Shown here piece by piece: positions 18,475 through 26,430 of a stretch of 64,000 nucleotides of DNA. How positions within the stretch are numbered: position 1 is the stretch's first letter; each line of letters begins with the position of its first letter. Origin of the DNA: Streptococcus oralis (GTDB lineage: Bacteria; Bacillota; Bacilli; Lactobacillales; Streptococcaceae); the NCBI RefSeq assembly GCF_021497885.1, contig NZ_CP046523.1:663501-727500 (forward strand), given 5' to 3'. A program made the translations under genes and the position numbers. The notes beneath the pieces are model-generated. The model was not told where the DNA came from, made no database searches, and saw only the letters and a list, made by a program, of their open reading frames with translations.

Positions 18475-19233
18475 ATGACAGAACCGATTTTGCAGGTTAA
18501 AGACCTGTCCGTTTATTACAACAAAAAGAAGGCCTTGAATAGTGTTTCTCTTTCTTTTCAACCCAAGGAAATAACCGCCCTCATTGGTCCGTCAGGTTCA
18601 GGGAAGTCAACTCTTCTCAAGGCCATCAACCGCATGGGAGATTTAAACCCTGAGGTGACAACAACTGGGACAGTGATTTATAATGGCCACAACATTTACA
18701 GCCCTCGTACCGATACGGTTGAATTGCGTAAGGAGATCGGCATGGTTTTCCAACAGCCCAATCCCTTCCCTATGTCTATCTACGAAAATGTTGTTTACGG
18801 ACTACGTATCAATGGGGTCAAGGATAAGCAAGTTCTTGATGAAGCAGTAGAAAAGGCCTTGCAACGTGCTTCTATCTGGGATGAAGTCAAGGATCGTTTG
18901 CATGATTCGGCCATTGGTCTCTCAGGAGGTCAACAGCAACGTGTCTGTGTTGCCCGTGTTTTGGCAACCAGCCCGAAAATCATCCTCTTAGATGAACCAA
19001 CTTCAGCTTTGGATCCTATTTCTGCAGGTAAGATTGAGGAAACCTTGTATGGTCTGAAAGATAAATACACCATGCTCTTGGTAACGCGTTCGATGCAACA
19101 GGCCTCACGTATCTCTGATAAGACAGGTTTTTTCCTAGATGGAGATTTGATTGAGTTTAATGATACGAAGAAGATGTTCCTTTCCCCTCAAAACAAGGAA
19201 ACAGAAGATTATATTACAGGAAAATTTGGATAA
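18475..19233 (+). CDS. pstB: phosphate ABC transporter ATPase, second copy
   Basis: 252 residues. Walker A is GPSGSGKST near residue 38, the Q-loop is [18 protein letters not shown], the signature is LSGGQQQR and Walker B is [12 protein letters not shown]. The switch region reads [10 protein letters not shown], with Arg where the family histidine is usual (the first copy has VTHSMQQA). Loss of the H-loop histidine suggests this copy could be the weaker hydrolase if the two form a heterodimer. Confidence 0.94.
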   Translation: MTEPILQVKDLSVYYNKKKALNSVSLSFQPKEITALIGPSGSGKSTLLKAINRMGDLNPEVTTTGTVIYNGHNIYSPRTDTVELRKEIGMVFQQPNPFPMSIYENVVYGLRINGVKDKQVLDEAVEKALQRASIWDEVKDRLHDSAIGLSGGQQQRVCVARVLATSPKIILLDEPTSALDPISAGKIEETLYGLKDKYTMLLVTRSMQQASRISDKTGFFLDGDLIEFNDTKKMFLSPQNKETEDYITGKFG

Positions 19234-19244
19234 GGAGTTGAAAG

Positions 19245-19898
19245 ATGTTACGATCTCAATTTGAAGAAGATTTGGAGAAATTGCACAACCAGTTCTACGC
19301 TATGGGACAAGAAGTGCTCTCGCAGATCAATCGTACAGTACGTGCCTTTGTCACTCATGACCGTGATTTGGCAAAAGAAGTCATCGAAGACGATGCAGAA
19401 GTAAATGAATATGAAGTGAAGTTGGAAAAGAAATCATTTGAAATGATTGCCCTTCAACAACCTGTTTCGCAAGACCTTCGTACCGTCTTGACCGTTCTCA
19501 AGGCAGTGTCAGACGTGGAACGCATGGGAGATCATGCAGTGTCTATCGCTGAGGCGACCATTCGTATGAAAGGGGAGCAACGTATCCCTTCTGTTGAAGA
19601 AGAAATCAAAAAGATGGGACGCGACGTGAAAAACTTCGTCGAAGCAGCTCTAGATCTCTATCTCAACGGTTCTGTGGATCAAGCCTACGAAGTAGCAGCG
19701 ATGGATGAAAAAATCAACCATTACTTTGATAGTATCCGAGATTTGGCTACAGAAGAAATTAGGAAAAATCCTGAAGCCATCGTTACAGGCCGTGATTACT
19801 TCCAGGTCATTTCCTTCTTGGAACGAATCGGAGACTACGCAAAAAATATCTGTGAATGGGTTGTTTACTTTGAAACAGGTAAGATTGTAGAATTATAA
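19245..19898 (+). CDS. phoU: phosphate-transport regulator PhoU
   Basis: 217 residues in two three-helix repeats. The metal-binding motifs are VSDVERMGDHAVSIAE (about 89-104) and the C-terminal copy LERIGDYAKNICEW (about 191-204). PhoU binds the Pst transporter and damps Pho signalling and phosphate influx. It is the last gene of the operon, 11 bases after the second pstB, with a hairpin 25 bases after the stop. Confidence 0.96.
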   Translation: MLRSQFEEDLEKLHNQFYAMGQEVLSQINRTVRAFVTHDRDLAKEVIEDDAEVNEYEVKLEKKSFEMIALQQPVSQDLRTVLTVLKAVSDVERMGDHAVSIAEATIRMKGEQRIPSVEEEIKKMGRDVKNFVEAALDLYLNGSVDQAYEVAAMDEKINHYFDSIRDLATEEIRKNPEAIVTGRDYFQVISFLERIGDYAKNICEWVVYFETGKIVEL

Positions 19899-19923
19899 AG
19901 TATTTAAATGATAGAATAATTGT

Positions 19924-19960
19924 GAAAGCTTACTTTTTAATATAGTAAGCTTTCGTTGTA
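19924..19960 (+). terminator. terminator hairpin after phoU
   Basis: The perfect stem GAAAGCTTACT / AGTAAGCTTTC with a 9-base loop is followed by only a short, interrupted T run (GTTGTATT). Confidence 0.65.
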
Positions 19961-19989
19961 TTGATGGTTTACTTTGTCAGAAGTGAGTA

Positions 19990-20142
19990 ATGGACTACAT
20001 ACAGAATATAAGAAAAAAAGTAGGAAAAGATAAAATAATTTTAAATTTTACCTCTGGAATATTAAGTCAATTAGGAAAAATATTATTACAAAAACGTGCA
20101 GATAAAGGAACTTGGGGCTTACCAGGTGGTGATTGTGCATAA
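19990..20142 (+). pseudogene. truncated NUDIX hydrolase remnant (N-terminal half)
   Basis: An open frame of 50 codons begins MDYIQNIRKKVGKDKIILNF and runs through ILLQKRADKGTWGLPGG to a stop three codons later. This is the N-terminal half of a NUDIX hydrolase. It stops exactly where the catalytic NUDIX box should begin, so the product cannot be active. The break falls within CCAGGTGGTG (20122-20131). The same ten bases recur at 23747-23756 inside the next NUDIX gene, suggesting that the DNA between the two arrived by recombination there. Confidence 0.75.
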
Positions 20143-20221
20143 TAACAGGTGCTTAAAACGTTGATAAAATAAGAAGTCGAGTTTTTACCAATTATATATA
20201 CTGTAAAAAGTTCAAAAAGAA

Positions 20222-20230
20222 TGCTATAAT
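20222..20230 (+). promoter_or_regulatory. extended -10 promoter of the methyltransferase operon
   Basis: TG-C-TATAAT lies 20 bases before the start codon, with no convincing -35. The intervening ATGGAGGAT supplies the ribosome-binding site. Confidence 0.55.
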
Positions 20231-20250
20231 TTAAAATGGAGGATATTGCC

Positions 20251-21300
20251 ATGAAAATTAATGCTGTAGATTTGTTTTGTGGTGTTGGAGGGTTGACCTG
20301 TGGTGTTCAGCAAGCAGGTATAAATGTAATAGCAGGTTATGATATAGATCCTCATAGTCAATTTGCATACGAATTTAATAATAAAGCGAGATTCATTTTA
20401 AAAGATGTAAAAGAAATTGATAGCAAGGAAATTACTGCTCTTTATCCGAATGATACTGATATAAAAATTTTAATGGGTTGTGCCCCATGCCAACCCTTTT
20501 CGACTTATAGTCATAAGTACAAGAATAATGAGAATACACTTCAGAAGATGGATCTTTTAGACTATTTTGGGAAACAAATAGAGTATGTTCAACCCGATAT
20601 TGTTTCAATGGAAAATGTTCCACAAATGGTCAATGAAAAGGTATTTGATAAATTTATCCAGATTTTGAATGATAATAATTACTTAATTGATTACAAAGTG
20701 ATATTCGCGCCAGATTACGGTGTTCCTCAAAAAAGAAAGAGATTATTGCTTTTAGCTTCAAAATTGGGAGAAATCAAATTAATTCCTGCACAATTTAATA
20801 AAGATAATTACCCTACACTTCGAGATACAATTGGAAATTTACCAAAATTGAAGGCAGGAGATACTGATTTAAATGATCCTCTTCATAGAAGCAGAAATCT
20901 ATCTGAATTGAATATGAAGAGAATAAAGCAGTCAAAACCTGGTGGAACTTGGAGGGATTGGGACGAGGAGCTATTACTGGAAGCTTATAAGAAAAAAAGC
21001 GGAGCTTCTTTTGGATCGGTATATGGTCGTTTAGAATGGGATAAACCTGCTAATACAATTACAACACAATTTCCAGGAATAGGAAATGGGCGATTTGGAC
21101 ATCCTGATCAAGATAGAGCTTTAAGTCTACGTGAAGGTGCAATGTTACAAACATTTCCGAGAGATTACTTATTTACACAACCTGAACTTAAGGGAAAATA
21201 TCCTATTTCACAGGTAGCACTACAAATTGGGAATGCTGTTCCACCTAAGTTGGGAGAGGTAATTGGTCAAAGTATATTAAATCATTTGGAGGACGTATAA
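20251..21300 (+). CDS. DNA (cytosine-5)-methyltransferase
   Basis: 349 residues with the ordered C5-MTase motifs: I VDLFCGVGGL (6-15), IV with the catalytic cysteine in PCQPF (79-83, C80), VI ENV (121-123), VIII QKRKR (160-164), IX around residues 265-272 and X GNAVPP (327-332). The target-recognition region is about residues 200-262 and is not assignable by eye. It starts after ATGGAGGAT; the ATG inside that ribosome-binding site (20236) is unlikely to be used. It is AT-rich compared with the flanking chromosome. It overlaps the GHKL-ATPase gene by one base (TAATG), so the two are co-translated. No adjacent PD-(D/E)XK endonuclease is seen. Confidence 0.95.
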   Translation: MKINAVDLFCGVGGLTCGVQQAGINVIAGYDIDPHSQFAYEFNNKARFILKDVKEIDSKEITALYPNDTDIKILMGCAPCQPFSTYSHKYKNNENTLQKMDLLDYFGKQIEYVQPDIVSMENVPQMVNEKVFDKFIQILNDNNYLIDYKVIFAPDYGVPQKRKRLLLLASKLGEIKLIPAQFNKDNYPTLRDTIGNLPKLKAGDTDLNDPLHRSRNLSELNMKRIKQSKPGGTWRDWDEELLLEAYKKKSGASFGSVYGRLEWDKPANTITTQFPGIGNGRFGHPDQDRALSLREGAMLQTFPRDYLFTQPELKGKYPISQVALQIGNAVPPKLGEVIGQSILNHLEDV

Positions 21301-23213
21301 TGAAAAAAGAATATCCAATTCAAATTAGTCCAGAAATATTAGAATTATTGGGACCTAGTTTGTACACTAATATTTATTATGTGCTAGCAGAACTAGTAGC
21401 TAATAGCTATGATGCTGATGCTGAAAATGTTTGGATTAATTTTTCGGATTCTGTAATTATCATTGAGGATGATGGAAAGGGAATGACATATGATGAAACA
21501 CGAGAAAAGTATTTATCTGTGGCTAAACCAACTCGAGTTGATGAGAATAGCTCAAAAAGTGAGAAATATAAACGACCTAAAATGGGGAGAAAGGGAATTG
21601 GTAAACTAGCAGCATTAGCTGTTTCTAGCAGAGTAAAAGTGATGACGAAATCGGGCAGTGATAAATCGGGATTCTGGTTAACGAGAACTGTTCCAGATAA
21701 TGGGAGATTAAAGGCGATTTCTGAAGATGAGATGTATTTTGATCATATTACTGAGTCTGGGACAAGGATTGAGATGCTGGACTCAGAGTTTGAAATTCCT
21801 AAGCTGTCCAAAACTATAAAAAACAATCTTTCAAAGTTTTTCCCGCAACTGAGCGATAATGAAGAAAACCCTTTTGCAATTCATATCAAGGGGATAGATG
21901 GAAAAAATGAAACTTCAAGAAAGTTTGTGGATTCTTTGGCGACCTCCTTGGACTCTCTTATCATATTTGGGAAAGATGAGTATGGAATTCTTGATAAATT
22001 TAAAAATAAATCCCCTAAATACGCAAATCTTAATTATTCAGTAAAGAACCCTATCAAAAAAGACTATTCAATAAAAAACAGATTAGGTAAAATTGAAGAT
22101 AGAACTTTGGAAGTAAAAGGATGGATAGGTACATATAGTACGACAAGGGGTTTGAAAGAGAAAGAATCATCTGATTTTCCAGATAACTTTCTAGCAATAT
22201 ATTCTCATGGGAAATTAGGTCAATTTAATGTTTTAAACGAAATTGGTCAAAATAGATTGAATGAAGTTTATGTTGTGGGGCAATTATATGTAGATGAATT
22301 TGAAGAAACAAATTTACCTGATATGGCATTGAGCAATAGACAAGGATATAAGAGCGACGATGTTCGTTATAAAATATTCTTGGAGGCTGCATCAGATATA
22401 TTAAACCAAGTGCTCAGAAAAAAAGATTTAGCAATTAAAGCTAAGAATAAAGATAAACTAGAAAGTAAAAAGAAACAAAAACGAAAAGCCGAGGATGAAT
22501 TTGCAGAAAAAGCACAAGAAGTACTTGAAACGTTTAATAAAGCTGTTCCAAACAACACATTGGATCCTAAAATAGCAAATAATATGTTCCAGCAATTAGG
22601 AATGAAAAAAATAAGGGTTGATAATGAATCTAGAAAAATTTTGCTTAGCCATACTCGGGAGGACCAAAAGCTAAATAATGTTTTATATGGTTTATTATTA
22701 TTCAATGGCTTCAGTGAGGAAGAAATCATTTATACTAGTGACCCGCAGAATCGCTCGGTAGTTCCTTACGGACAAAATATATGGGATTATTTTCGAGAAT
22801 TTTTTATAAATAGTTATTCAAATAAACCAATCTATGTTTTATATGTACATTCTAATAACTCTGCAGAAAAAAGAGGTGTTTTACTTGAAGTAGGTGCCGG
22901 TTGGGTTGTTAAAACGAAGCATGGGATTATTAAAGCTGGTCAAGAAGAACCTACGGCACCTCTAGTGACAACAACAGTGCATCCTAATGTTTATATTGAT
23001 GATAATGCTGAACGTGTGGTAACAACTGACAATCACTTCGGAACACTTCATTCACTTCTAAGTGAAGTTTGTAGTATGTTTAATAAAACACTTAGAACAT
23101 TGGAAGAAAACAAGGAAGAATATCAGAAATTAGGTGGTGAAATTTTAACCGAATCTAATTTTGTTAATTTTTTTAATAATAAGGAGACAATAAATGAAAG
23201 AAACAAAATCTAA
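21300..23213 (+). CDS. GHKL (MORC/Hsp90-like) ATPase with C-terminal TIR-like domain
   Basis: 637 residues. The N-terminal GHKL ATPase motifs are clear: N-box ELVANSYDADA (31-41, with E31, N35 and D38), G1 IEDDGKGM (55-62), G2 GRKGIGKLA (96-104) and GTRIEM (154-159). A middle domain and a highly charged coiled-coil linker (about 372-412) follow. The region 445-537 resembles a TIR/SEFIR fold: KILLSHTREDQKLN, then VPYGQNIWDYF, then RGVLLEVGAGW with a candidate catalytic Glu at 530. GHKL ATPases beside DNA methyltransferases are known from MORC-type restriction-modification systems. The TIR assignment is my reading by eye and less certain. The gene is cotranslated with the methyltransferase. Confidence 0.8.
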   Translation: MKKEYPIQISPEILELLGPSLYTNIYYVLAELVANSYDADAENVWINFSDSVIIIEDDGKGMTYDETREKYLSVAKPTRVDENSSKSEKYKRPKMGRKGIGKLAALAVSSRVKVMTKSGSDKSGFWLTRTVPDNGRLKAISEDEMYFDHITESGTRIEMLDSEFEIPKLSKTIKNNLSKFFPQLSDNEENPFAIHIKGIDGKNETSRKFVDSLATSLDSLIIFGKDEYGILDKFKNKSPKYANLNYSVKNPIKKDYSIKNRLGKIEDRTLEVKGWIGTYSTTRGLKEKESSDFPDNFLAIYSHGKLGQFNVLNEIGQNRLNEVYVVGQLYVDEFEETNLPDMALSNRQGYKSDDVRYKIFLEAASDILNQVLRKKDLAIKAKNKDKLESKKKQKRKAEDEFAEKAQEVLETFNKAVPNNTLDPKIANNMFQQLGMKKIRVDNESRKILLSHTREDQKLNNVLYGLLLFNGFSEEEIIYTSDPQNRSVVPYGQNIWDYFREFFINSYSNKPIYVLYVHSNNSAEKRGVLLEVGAGWVVKTKHGIIKAGQEEPTAPLVTTTVHPNVYIDDNAERVVTTDNHFGTLHSLLSEVCSMFNKTLRTLEENKEEYQKLGGEILTESNFVNFFNNKETINERNKI

Positions 23214-23592
23214 ACATATTGATTTAGTTCAATCAATAATTACTAGGATGGCACAAAATTCTTTTGTGATCAAGGGCTGGATGATTACGATTGTTGTAGG
23301 GTTATTTTTATTTTTACAAAAAGATAATCTACAAAATAATTTTCTAATATATCTTTTTCCGATTATTGGCTTTTGGCTTCTAGATTCTTATTATCTATGG
23401 CAAGAAAGATTGTATAGAAAACTTTATGGAAGTGTGATTAGTAATTTAAAGGAAAGTTCTGATTTAAAATTATCAGTAGAAGAATTTAAAAATAGTACAA
23501 AATATCTATCAGCGTTATTTTCAATCACAGAAATTTTAACTTATTTACCAGTTGCGTTGTTTGTATTTTTAATTTTGTGCTCTAAAAACTAG
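23194..23592 (+). CDS. small membrane protein of the methyltransferase/GHKL operon
   Basis: 132 residues with hydrophobic segments at about 27-41, 47-67 and 108-128. A conserved-looking charged turn, LLDSYYLWQERLYRKLY (62-78), follows the second helix. Translation starts at an ATG after AAGGAGACAATAA that lies 20 bases inside the upstream ATPase gene. That marks it as a genuine operon member, since its stop lies past the ATPase stop. I do not recognise a named family. Small multi-helix membrane proteins next to TIR or nucleotide-signalling genes are often effectors, but that is inference. Confidence 0.75.
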   Translation: MKETKSKHIDLVQSIITRMAQNSFVIKGWMITIVVGLFLFLQKDNLQNNFLIYLFPIIGFWLLDSYYLWQERLYRKLYGSVISNLKESSDLKLSVEEFKNSTKYLSALFSITEILTYLPVALFVFLILCSKN

Positions 23593-23656
23593 GTGATAAT
23601 ATTTTAAGCTTGGATGAGAAAATGAATGAAGAGTTAGTATGCTTCGTATTTAGACA

Positions 23657-24082
23657 GTGGTTTTAACCAATTTGTACATGATTCGCGACGGACAAAAAAT
23701 TGTTGTCATGGAGAGGCTTAAACAAGATTGGCCCGGTTTGGTTTTCCCAGGTGGTGCTATTGAATTAGGTGAATCGGCTTTAGAAGCCTTAGTGCGAGAG
23801 TTTTATGAAGAAACGGGAATCGAAGTGAGAGTGGAAAAACTCTTAAATGTTTATACAAAATATTCAGATAGTTATCCGAATGCTGATGAGTCTCAAGTTC
23901 TTACAATTTTGTATTTAGTTTCATCTAAAACTTCTATCTCTACAAATTTTTTTACAAGTGATGAAACTTTAGAATTAGGATTTTTTGATCATAGAGACAT
24001 ACAAAATATTACAATTGTGAACCAACAACATCTAGATATGATTGAAGATTTTTTTGAAAATAATTTTCCAGTTGGTAGATAA
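23657..24082 (+). CDS. NUDIX hydrolase with shortened N-terminus
   Basis: 141 residues with a complete NUDIX box: GGAIELGESALEALVREFYEETGI (residues ~34-57, catalytic REFYEE). NUDIX enzymes hydrolyse nucleoside diphosphates linked to another moiety; the substrate is unknown. The start is a GTG. An in-frame ATG at 23639 with a better upstream context is separated from it by a TAG, so the original N-terminus was probably MLRI-(Q)-TVVLTN. The first third resembles MutX-like proteins, the rest the MDYI-type family left as a remnant at 19990-20142. Confidence 0.75.
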   Translation: MVLTNLYMIRDGQKIVVMERLKQDWPGLVFPGGAIELGESALEALVREFYEETGIEVRVEKLLNVYTKYSDSYPNADESQVLTILYLVSSKTSISTNFFTSDETLELGFFDHRDIQNITIVNQQHLDMIEDFFENNFPVGR

Positions 24083-24138
24083 GCTTAATATTGTGTTTCT
24101 ATTTTTTGTAAATAGCCTCTCTGTTTTGATTAAAAAAG

Positions 24139-24176
24139 TGTGAAGTGTTCACAAATATTTTCAATTTAGTTATAAT
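24139..24176 (+). promoter_or_regulatory. promoter with overlapping palindrome before the decayed lipoprotein gene
   Basis: TTCACA (24148-24153), a 17-base spacer and TATAAT (24171-24176). The -35 is the right arm of the perfect palindrome TGTGAA-GTG-TTCACA (24139-24153), a likely operator. The promoter looks intact although the gene behind it is broken. Confidence 0.6.
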
Positions 24177-24205
24177 TATTAACAAAAAATATCGTTTATT
24201 TATAA

Positions 24206-24992
24206 AATTTTAAAAGTGAATATTATTTGTTTGTAGCTTGTCTGTCAGGTGCTGATAGTTCCCAGTCTGCTGTGGAAGCTATCAAACAAAAAGGGAAGCT
24301 AGTTGTGGCAACTAGTCCAGACTATGCACCATTTGAATTCCAAGCATTGGTAGATGGTAAAAACCAAGTGGTTGGTGCAGATATTGATATGGCTCAAGCG
24401 ATTGCGGATGAACTTGGCGTTAAGCTTGAAATCTCTAGTATGAATTTTGACAATGTCTTGACCAGTCTTCAAACTGGAAAGGCTGACTTGGCTATTGCAG
24501 GAATTAGTGCTACTGATGAGAGAAAGGAAGTCTTTGACTTTTCAATTCCATACTATGAAAACAAGATGAGTTTCTTGGTTAGAAAAGCCGATTTAGACAA
24601 GTACAAGGATCTTTCAAGCCTTGCAAGTGCAAATATCGCTGCACAAAAGGGAACTGTGCCAGAAACCATGGTCAAGGAAACAATTACCAAATGCCCAATT
24701 GACATCCTTGACCAATATGGGAGAGGCAGTCAATGAATTGCAGGCTGGGAAAGTGGATGCTGTTCATATGGATGAACCAATTGCTCTTAGTTACGCAGGT
24801 AAAATCTCAGACCTTGTCGTTGCGACAGCTACTTTGACGATGAAAGATGGTGAAGCCAATGACGTTGCCATCAAGAAGAATCAATCAGACTTGAAAGCAG
24901 TAGTAGATAAGGTTATCCAAAAACTGAAAGATGAAGGAACTTATCAAACCTATCTAGAAAAAGCAGCGAAACTAACAGAAGTTGAACAATAA
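24206..24992 (+). pseudogene. amino-acid ABC transporter substrate-binding lipoprotein, decayed
   Basis: The two frames together encode a solute-binding protein of the polar amino-acid family: KGKLVVATSPDYAPFEF, then VVGADIDMAQAIADELGV, FDNVLTSLQTGKADLAIAG, MGEAVNELQAGK and AVHMDEP. Two lesions are visible. The start codon and most of the signal peptide are gone: only LFVAC, a lipobox remnant, survives behind an in-frame TAA at 24203. A single extra A in the run at 24678-24680 shifts the frame, which resumes as QLPNAQLTSLTNMGEA and runs to 24992. No permease or ATPase gene is adjacent. Its pneumococcal relative is an amino-acid-binding lipoprotein of the AatB type. Confidence 0.85.
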
Positions 24993-24997
24993 AAAAG

Positions 24998-25034
24998 AAA
25001 GCAGAGTTGGAGTTTAATCCAATTCTGCTTTTAT
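24998..25034. terminator. bidirectional terminator between the lipoprotein pseudogene and the MocR gene
   Basis: AAGCAGAGTTGGA pairs with TCCAATTCTGCTTTT. The right arm also encodes the C-terminus of the opposing gene. Confidence 0.75.
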
Positions 25035-26285
25035 GTATTGTAATAGTGCTTCTAAATTTTCGAGAGAGACTTTGGCAAACTGATAAGGACAGGCTTCCAA
25101 ATAAGCCTCTTCAAAGAAGTCTAGTTTGAGTGAACTATGCTTTAAACTGGCAATTTTAGGATAGTGTCTCAAATCAAGGAGAAGCCCATCATGTAGAGGA
25201 TAGTTGGGCAAGGGACAGGTATTTTTTTCAAGTACTTCCTTTATCCGAGTCTGATAGTTCTCTTGAAGGGTCAGTCGAGCCAGTCGATTTTTTTCAAATA
25301 ACTGACTATCGATGTAAAGAGAGAGAGCCTTTTGCATGATGAGATTGCTATCATAGTCCAGGATATTTTTGTAGGAAACAAAGGCCTCTTTTAGGGCATT
25401 TGGGAGAATGAGAGCCGTGATACGTAGGGCTGGAAAGAGACTGGTTGAGAAGGATTTGATATAAATGACCCGATCCTCTGTATCCAGATAGTGGAAGGTC
25501 TGACCTTTTTTAGGGTCTAGGTCTCCTAGATAGTCATCCTCGACGATATAAACACCATACTGGTTTGCTAGATCCAATATGGCCCTTTTTTCCTGATCAG
25601 AATAGGAATGGCCAAGAGGATAGTGGAAGCGAGGAATGGTATAGAAGAACTTGATTTTTCCAGATTTGAACTGTTCTTTTAGTTCGTCAAGGTCAATCCC
25701 ATCGATTCGGCGTTCAATGGTCCTGTAGGCCAATCCCTGAGCGACCAAGAGGCGATTCATCCGGTGGTAGGTCGGCTGTTCGACCAAAATCTCAGCTCCC
25801 TCGCTCGGAAAGTTAATCTGAGAAAGGATAAAGAGAGCTTGCTGGGTGCCAGATGTTAGAACCAGTTGATCTGGTTTGCAGTAGAGGGCTTGGTTGAAAA
25901 GAAGTTGATGGACAGATTGTCTGAGTTCCTCAAGACCTTCTTGGTTGTCATAGTAGTTGAAGAGGTAGTTTTCTCTTCCAATCAGTGTTTCATTGACGCA
26001 GAGTCGGAAGTCGTCATAGGCACTAGCGTGTTCGTCAGTGACTTCAATTTCCAAGTCTTGGTGCTGTCCTTGCTCCAGAACATAGTAGCCACTTTGGGGT
26101 TTGGCATAGAGGTATTGTTCATGGCGTAATTCCAGTAGGGCTCGTTGGATAGTGTCCTTGCTACAGTGGAAGTCTTGGCTCAATTGACGTATGGAGGGAA
26201 GCCGGCTGCCTGTTGGAAATTTTCCTGATTCGATCCCCTTTTTTAGAAAGGAAACGACTGCTTGGTATTTACTTTCTTTCTTCAT
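25014..26285 (-). CDS. MocR/PdxR-type GntR regulator with aminotransferase domain
   Basis: 423 residues. A GntR winged helix occupies about 1-70 (SRLPSIRQLSQDFHCSKDTIQRALLEL), joined to a fold-type I aminotransferase domain. The PLP lysine is in YIKSFSTSLFPALR near residue 276, and IVEDDYLGDL carries the conserved Asp/Tyr. Proteins of this kind sense PLP or amino compounds and often regulate a divergent gene, here alsD. A second possibility is control of pyridoxine genes elsewhere. The start follows GGGAGG. Confidence 0.88.
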   Translation of the reverse strand: MKKESKYQAVVSFLKKGIESGKFPTGSRLPSIRQLSQDFHCSKDTIQRALLELRHEQYLYAKPQSGYYVLEQGQHQDLEIEVTDEHASAYDDFRLCVNETLIGRENYLFNYYDNQEGLEELRQSVHQLLFNQALYCKPDQLVLTSGTQQALFILSQINFPSEGAEILVEQPTYHRMNRLLVAQGLAYRTIERRIDGIDLDELKEQFKSGKIKFFYTIPRFHYPLGHSYSDQEKRAILDLANQYGVYIVEDDYLGDLDPKKGQTFHYLDTEDRVIYIKSFSTSLFPALRITALILPNALKEAFVSYKNILDYDSNLIMQKALSLYIDSQLFEKNRLARLTLQENYQTRIKEVLEKNTCPLPNYPLHDGLLLDLRHYPKIASLKHSSLKLDFFEEAYLEACPYQFAKVSLENLEALLQYIKAELD

Positions 26286-26305
26286 TCCAGACCTCCCTTG
26301 ATTTT

Positions 26306-26339
26306 GTTACATTGTACCTTTTTTTTGCCTCCTTTGCAA
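26306..26339 (-). promoter_or_regulatory. promoter of the MocR-type gene with palindrome
   Basis: On the minus strand, TTGCAA (26339-26334), a 17-base spacer and TACAAT (26316-26311). The -10 lies in GGTACA-A-TGTAAC (26318-26306), an imperfect palindrome with one mismatch, possibly an autoregulatory site. Confidence 0.55.
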
Positions 26340-26359
26340 TGGGAAAAGCATTTCTCCCT

Positions 26360-26388
26360 TTCACAACTAGGAGCAAATGTGGTATACT
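26360..26388 (+). promoter_or_regulatory. alsD promoter
   Basis: TTCACA (26360-26365), a 17-base spacer and TATACT (26383-26388) with the extended TG-G. It is divergent from the MocR-type gene promoter 20 bases away. Confidence 0.65.
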
Positions 26389-26430
26389 TAGAAAGTATGA
26401 TGATTCATTGAAAAGAAGATAAGAAAGAGA

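Noticed and set aside
20236..20250. Methyltransferase start five codons earlier
   Set aside because: That ATG is part of the ATGGAGG ribosome-binding site itself.
20143..23656. A restriction endonuclease partner for the methyltransferase
   Set aside because: No PD-(D/E)XK, HNH or GIY-YIG motif was seen in the neighbouring frames; only the GHKL ATPase and a membrane protein are present.
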